Source: an uncultured Alphaproteobacteria bacterium (GTDB taxonomy: Bacteria; Pseudomonadota; Alphaproteobacteria; Puniceispirillales; UBA1172). From it: a stretch of DNA of 7,941 nt. The position numbers and the translations under genes were made by a program. Position 1 is the first letter of the stretch. Every line of letters starts with the position of its first letter. Under the pieces are notes generated by a model that had not been told where the DNA came from, ran no database searches, and was given only the letters and a program-made list of their open reading frames with translations. Of the stretch, positions 5,791-7,941 are shown one piece after another. Location of the stretch: contig CAJXME010000046.1 in the NCBI GenBank assembly GCA_913056245.1, positions 1-7,941 on the forward strand, read 5' to 3'.

Positions 5791-6393
5791 ATGCCCAATA
5801 ACACATCATCGCTGGTTTTGGCTTCCGCTTCGCCGCGCCGCTTGGAATTATTGGCGCAGATCAACATCACCCCTGATGCGGTGATGCCCGCCGATATCGA
5901 TGAAACGCCTCTTTTCAATGAACGCCCCCGCGATTATGCCAAACGCATGGCGCGGGAAAAATTAGACGCTATTTGCCCCAACGTGGAAGACTCTTTTTGC
6001 TTGGCTTCCGATACGGTGGTGGCTTGCGGCCGGCGTATTCTGGGCAAACCGCAGGATGAAGATGAAGCGCGGGCTTTCCTCAATCTCTTATCTGGACGGC
6101 GGCATCAGGTGATGACGGCGATCGCGATCGCCGCGCCCCGTATTGGTCAAGCGAGTCCGAAAACCGTCGAGCGGCTGAGCGTGAGCATTGTTAAATTCAA
6201 CCGTCTGGATCGCCGCCAAATCGAGGATTATATCGCCTCTAATGAATGGCAGGGCAAGGCTGGCGGCTATGGCATCCAAGGGCTGGCGGCGCAACATATC
6301 GCCTGGATGCAAGGCTCTTATTCGGCGATTGTCGGCTTGCCGCTCTTTGATGTGGCGCAAGGGTTGCGCGGGTTAGGCTTTGATGGCCAGTGA
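5791..6393 (+). CDS. maf: Maf family nucleotide pyrophosphatase, YhdE type
   Basis: Protein of 200 residues that hydrolyses nucleoside triphosphates to monophosphate and pyrophosphate, a house-cleaning activity. Motifs: LASASPRRLELL at 10-21 for phosphate binding, SDTVV with Asp74 as the likely catalytic/metal residue, ILGKP with Lys86, LSGRRHQVMTA near 100-110, EWQGKAGGYGIQG at 152-164, and GSYSAIVGLPL at 175-185. The KAGGYGIQG form resembles E. coli YhdE (dTTP/UTP, also pseudouridine and 5-methyl nucleotides) and not YceF, which has a CAGSFKSEG-like block. Start ATG 5791 has GGGGTGAG just upstream. Its 3' end overlaps the RNase E/G gene by 11 bases. Older literature links Maf to septation inhibition in Bacillus; the enzyme activity is better established. 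Confidence 0.95.
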   Translation: MPNNTSSLVLASASPRRLELLAQINITPDAVMPADIDETPLFNERPRDYAKRMAREKLDAICPNVEDSFCLASDTVVACGRRILGKPQDEDEARAFLNLLSGRRHQVMTAIAIAAPRIGQASPKTVERLSVSIVKFNRLDRRQIEDYIASNEWQGKAGGYGIQGLAAQHIAWMQGSYSAIVGLPLFDVAQGLRGLGFDGQ

Positions 6394-7450
6394 TGATCTG
6401 ATCCTGATTGATGATTTGCCGTTTTATCGGCGCGTGGCGTTGATCCGGGATGGCGCTTTGGATCAATTATGGATCGATGACGCGGCCGCTTCTTTGCCGC
6501 AGCCGGGGGCGGTTTTAGCCGCACGTGTGGTGCAGGTCTTCCCTCAGCATGATCGCGTAAACCTTGATCTGGGCGCGGCTTATCCCAACGCCTCGGCTCG
6601 TTTGCGCCCCCCTTCAACGGCTGCAATAAAGCCCGGGCAAATGCTGGCCGTGACAGTGGCGGCTCTGCCGCGCGAGGGCAAACCGTTGCAGGTTAAAATC
6701 AAGGGCGATATGGCGGCGGCTGATTTGCCGTCATCGCCGGGGATGATTGCGCCGGCGCCCGATGCGCTCACCTTGGCGAAATTGGCGGCGTCGCCTGAAG
6801 CCGCGATGAATCACGATGCCACGGGCGATTTATGGGCGCGATATGAGATTGACGCCGCGATCGATGCCGCGTGCCAATCGATCATGCCCTTGCCTGAAGG
6901 AGGGGTGATGCAGATCAATACCCCACCGGGCGCCGCGGTGATTGATGGCGATAGCGGGGACAGCCGCCTTGCGCCTTATGAGTTGGCGATGGTCATGGTG
7001 CCTCATGCGATGCGGCAATTGCGCTTGCGGCGGATTGGCGGGCCGATTGTGATCGATTTTCCGCGCATCACGCCTGATGAGCAAAAACATATCCATAACG
7101 CGATGAAAGCCGAAGCCAAACGTGATCCGTTAAAGCCCGCCTTGCATGGCTTTACGCGCGGGGGGCTTTACACCATGGCAAGGCCTTGGCGGGGGCAGAT
7201 GCTTGCCGAAGATCAAGGCGATAAAGGCGCGGAGATAGGCCGCGCGGCGTTGCGGGCGATCCGCCACCATCATGCCACTCGTCGCCCCGGGGGGTTGACG
7301 CTTCGGCTTCATCCCGAAGGTTACGCTTGGCTTCATCATGATGGGCAAGCCGCTTGGGATATCCTGCGCGCCGGTCTTGCTTTTTTGGTTGAATTCCGTT
7401 CAGATGATGGCGTGGCTGATGTCCTGATTGACGAGAACGGTCACCGGTAA
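6383..7450 (+). CDS. Compact ribonuclease E/G family protein
   Basis: Protein of 355 residues related to the RNase E/G catalytic core but clearly shorter than RNase G (about 489). Segments in order: an N-terminal strand like the RNase H-like subdomain (RRVALIRDGALDQLWID), an S1-like stretch near 38-80 (GAVLAARVVQVFP..VNLDLG), a short low-similarity linker where RNase E has its 5'-sensor, then the DNase I-like catalytic domain. The latter carries YEIDAAIDAA, LPEGGVMQI, VIDGDSG with Asp188 (equivalent to Asp303 of E. coli RNase E), and GGPIVIDF with Asp225 (Asp346). Position 190 is Asp where RNase E has Asn305. HGFTRGGLYTMARPWR follows, then a small-domain-like C-terminus. The zinc-link CPxC motif is absent. 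Start ATG 6383 has TTAGG 5 bases upstream; a TTG at 6380 adjoins it. It overlaps maf by 11 bases. Likely role: RNA processing or decay, substrate unknown. Confidence 0.88.
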   Translation: MASDDLILIDDLPFYRRVALIRDGALDQLWIDDAAASLPQPGAVLAARVVQVFPQHDRVNLDLGAAYPNASARLRPPSTAAIKPGQMLAVTVAALPREGKPLQVKIKGDMAAADLPSSPGMIAPAPDALTLAKLAASPEAAMNHDATGDLWARYEIDAAIDAACQSIMPLPEGGVMQINTPPGAAVIDGDSGDSRLAPYELAMVMVPHAMRQLRLRRIGGPIVIDFPRITPDEQKHIHNAMKAEAKRDPLKPALHGFTRGGLYTMARPWRGQMLAEDQGDKGAEIGRAALRAIRHHHATRRPGGLTLRLHPEGYAWLHHDGQAAWDILRAGLAFLVEFRSDDGVADVLIDENGHR

Positions 7451-7482
7451 CGAAAAAGCGCCAACCGCTTAAGGAAACTCGC

Positions 7483-7707
7483 ATGGCTGTTCAATGCCCC
7501 ACTTGTTCAAAACCTGCGGAAAAACCCCATAGCCCGTTTTGCTCAAGGCGTTGCGCGCAAGCTGATCTGGGGCGGTGGTTTTCAGGGCAATATGGCGTGC
7601 CATCGGCCGAAGACCCCGATAGCGCAGATCTCGAAGCCCTCGAAGAGGCCATCGCCGAGGCTTTGGAAAACGGCACGGTGATCAAAGGCTCGTTTGGCCG
7701 TCAATAA
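7483..7707 (+). CDS. yacG: DNA gyrase inhibitor YacG, zinc-finger protein
   Basis: Protein of 74 residues with the YacG zinc finger: Cys5 and Cys8 (CPTC) plus Cys20 and Cys24 (FCSRRC), followed by the family signature ADLGRWFSGQYGVP and an acidic, probably flexible C-terminal tail rich in Glu, Asp and Ala. E. coli YacG binds the GyrB C-terminal region and blocks DNA binding by gyrase. The fold and cysteines are intact here, so the same role is likely. Start ATG 7483 has a good AAGGA 7 bases upstream (7471-7475). It lies 32 bases after the RNase E/G gene and is probably in the same transcript. Confidence 0.95.
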   Translation: MAVQCPTCSKPAEKPHSPFCSRRCAQADLGRWFSGQYGVPSAEDPDSADLEALEEAIAEALENGTVIKGSFGRQ

Positions 7708-7802
7708 ACGGAAAGGCTTATCGCAAGAAGGCCGTTGGGTGGACATTGATCGCCCGTCGCCCTTAAGGCTGGATATTTCTTTTATTTTGTTGATCAGACA
7801 TC

Positions 7803-7831
7803 TGGACAGCGGCGTCAGGATGGGCTAAATC
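7803..7831 (+). promoter_or_regulatory. Candidate promoter for tRNA-Phe
   Basis: TGGACA (7803-7808) matches the -35 consensus at five of six positions. It is followed after 16-17 bases by CTAAAT/TAAATC (7825-7831), a weak -10. Transcription would start near 7837, giving a leader of about 25 bases before the mature tRNA, typical for a tRNA unit. The -10 is the weak point. Confidence 0.35.
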
Positions 7832-7862
7832 ATTAACACTTCACGCGCAGTCTTGCGCTGAT

Positions 7863-7938
<76 letters not shown>

Positions 7939-7941
7939 CTT

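Noticed and set aside
7391..7540. RNase E/G split from its zinc-link, with the CPTC of the next ORF as the missing CPxC motif
   Set aside because: The downstream ORF has the complete YacG pattern (C-x2-C, C-x3-C, DLGRWF), its own Shine-Dalgarno sequence and a normal length. The RNase already has its small domain, which should follow the zinc-link, so no simple frameshift explains the arrangement.
7755..7790. Rho-independent terminator after yacG
   Set aside because: GCC-CTTAA-GGC forms only a 3-bp stem and the T-rich stretch is interrupted and distant. Termination there is possible but not supported.

Overview
The window is an ordinary, densely packed stretch of core chromosome from an alphaproteobacterium. 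The strongest clues are the gene order, murA - DUF2948 - hisD - UPF0262 - low-molecular-weight phosphatase - infA - maf - short RNase E/G - yacG - tRNA-Phe, and the presence of families (DUF2948, UPF0262) that I know essentially only from Alphaproteobacteria. The moderate GC content and compact spacing would fit a Rhodospirillales-like or SAR116-like marine lineage, but the genus is a guess. I see no mobile element, CRISPR array, phage gene or obvious foreign island.

Layout. (1) Positions 34-783, minus strand: a VTT-domain (TVP38/TMEM64, DedA-like) membrane protein. (2) Positions about 784-975: a divergent intergenic region. It holds a perfect 9+9 bp palindrome, and the best promoter candidates for both directions put their -35 hexamers on its two arms. 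(3) Positions 976-2954, plus strand: three genes, namely a small basic protein, murA and a DUF2948 protein. They are joined by 8- to 14-base stop/start overlaps, so translation is probably coupled. A weak terminator-like hairpin follows. (4) Positions 2955-3182: a 228-base leader with a good sigma70-type promoter and two small stem-loops. (5) Positions 3183-5432: hisD, UPF0262 and a low-molecular-weight phosphatase-family gene, separated by only 2-4 bases. (6) Positions 5502-7707: infA, maf (YhdE type), a compact RNase E/G and yacG. (7) Positions 7708-7862: a non-coding gap with a plausible promoter, then a complete tRNA-Phe(GAA) at 7863-7938 with encoded CCA, three bases before the window ends.

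The genes serve growth and quality-control housekeeping: the first committed step of peptidoglycan synthesis (MurA), the last two oxidations of histidine synthesis (HisD), translation initiation (IF-1), clearance of non-canonical nucleotides (Maf), RNA turnover (RNase E/G), restraint of DNA gyrase (YacG) and phenylalanine decoding. The uncharacterised members (the small basic ORF, DUF2948, UPF0262 and the phosphatase-like protein) sit inside this group and are probably expressed with it.

I do not see a new multi-gene system. The most useful leads are the operator-like palindrome at 889-908, the small basic protein coupled to murA, and the compact RNase E/G, which lacks the region of the 5'-sensor and the zinc-link cysteines and has Asp where RNase E has a catalytic Asn.
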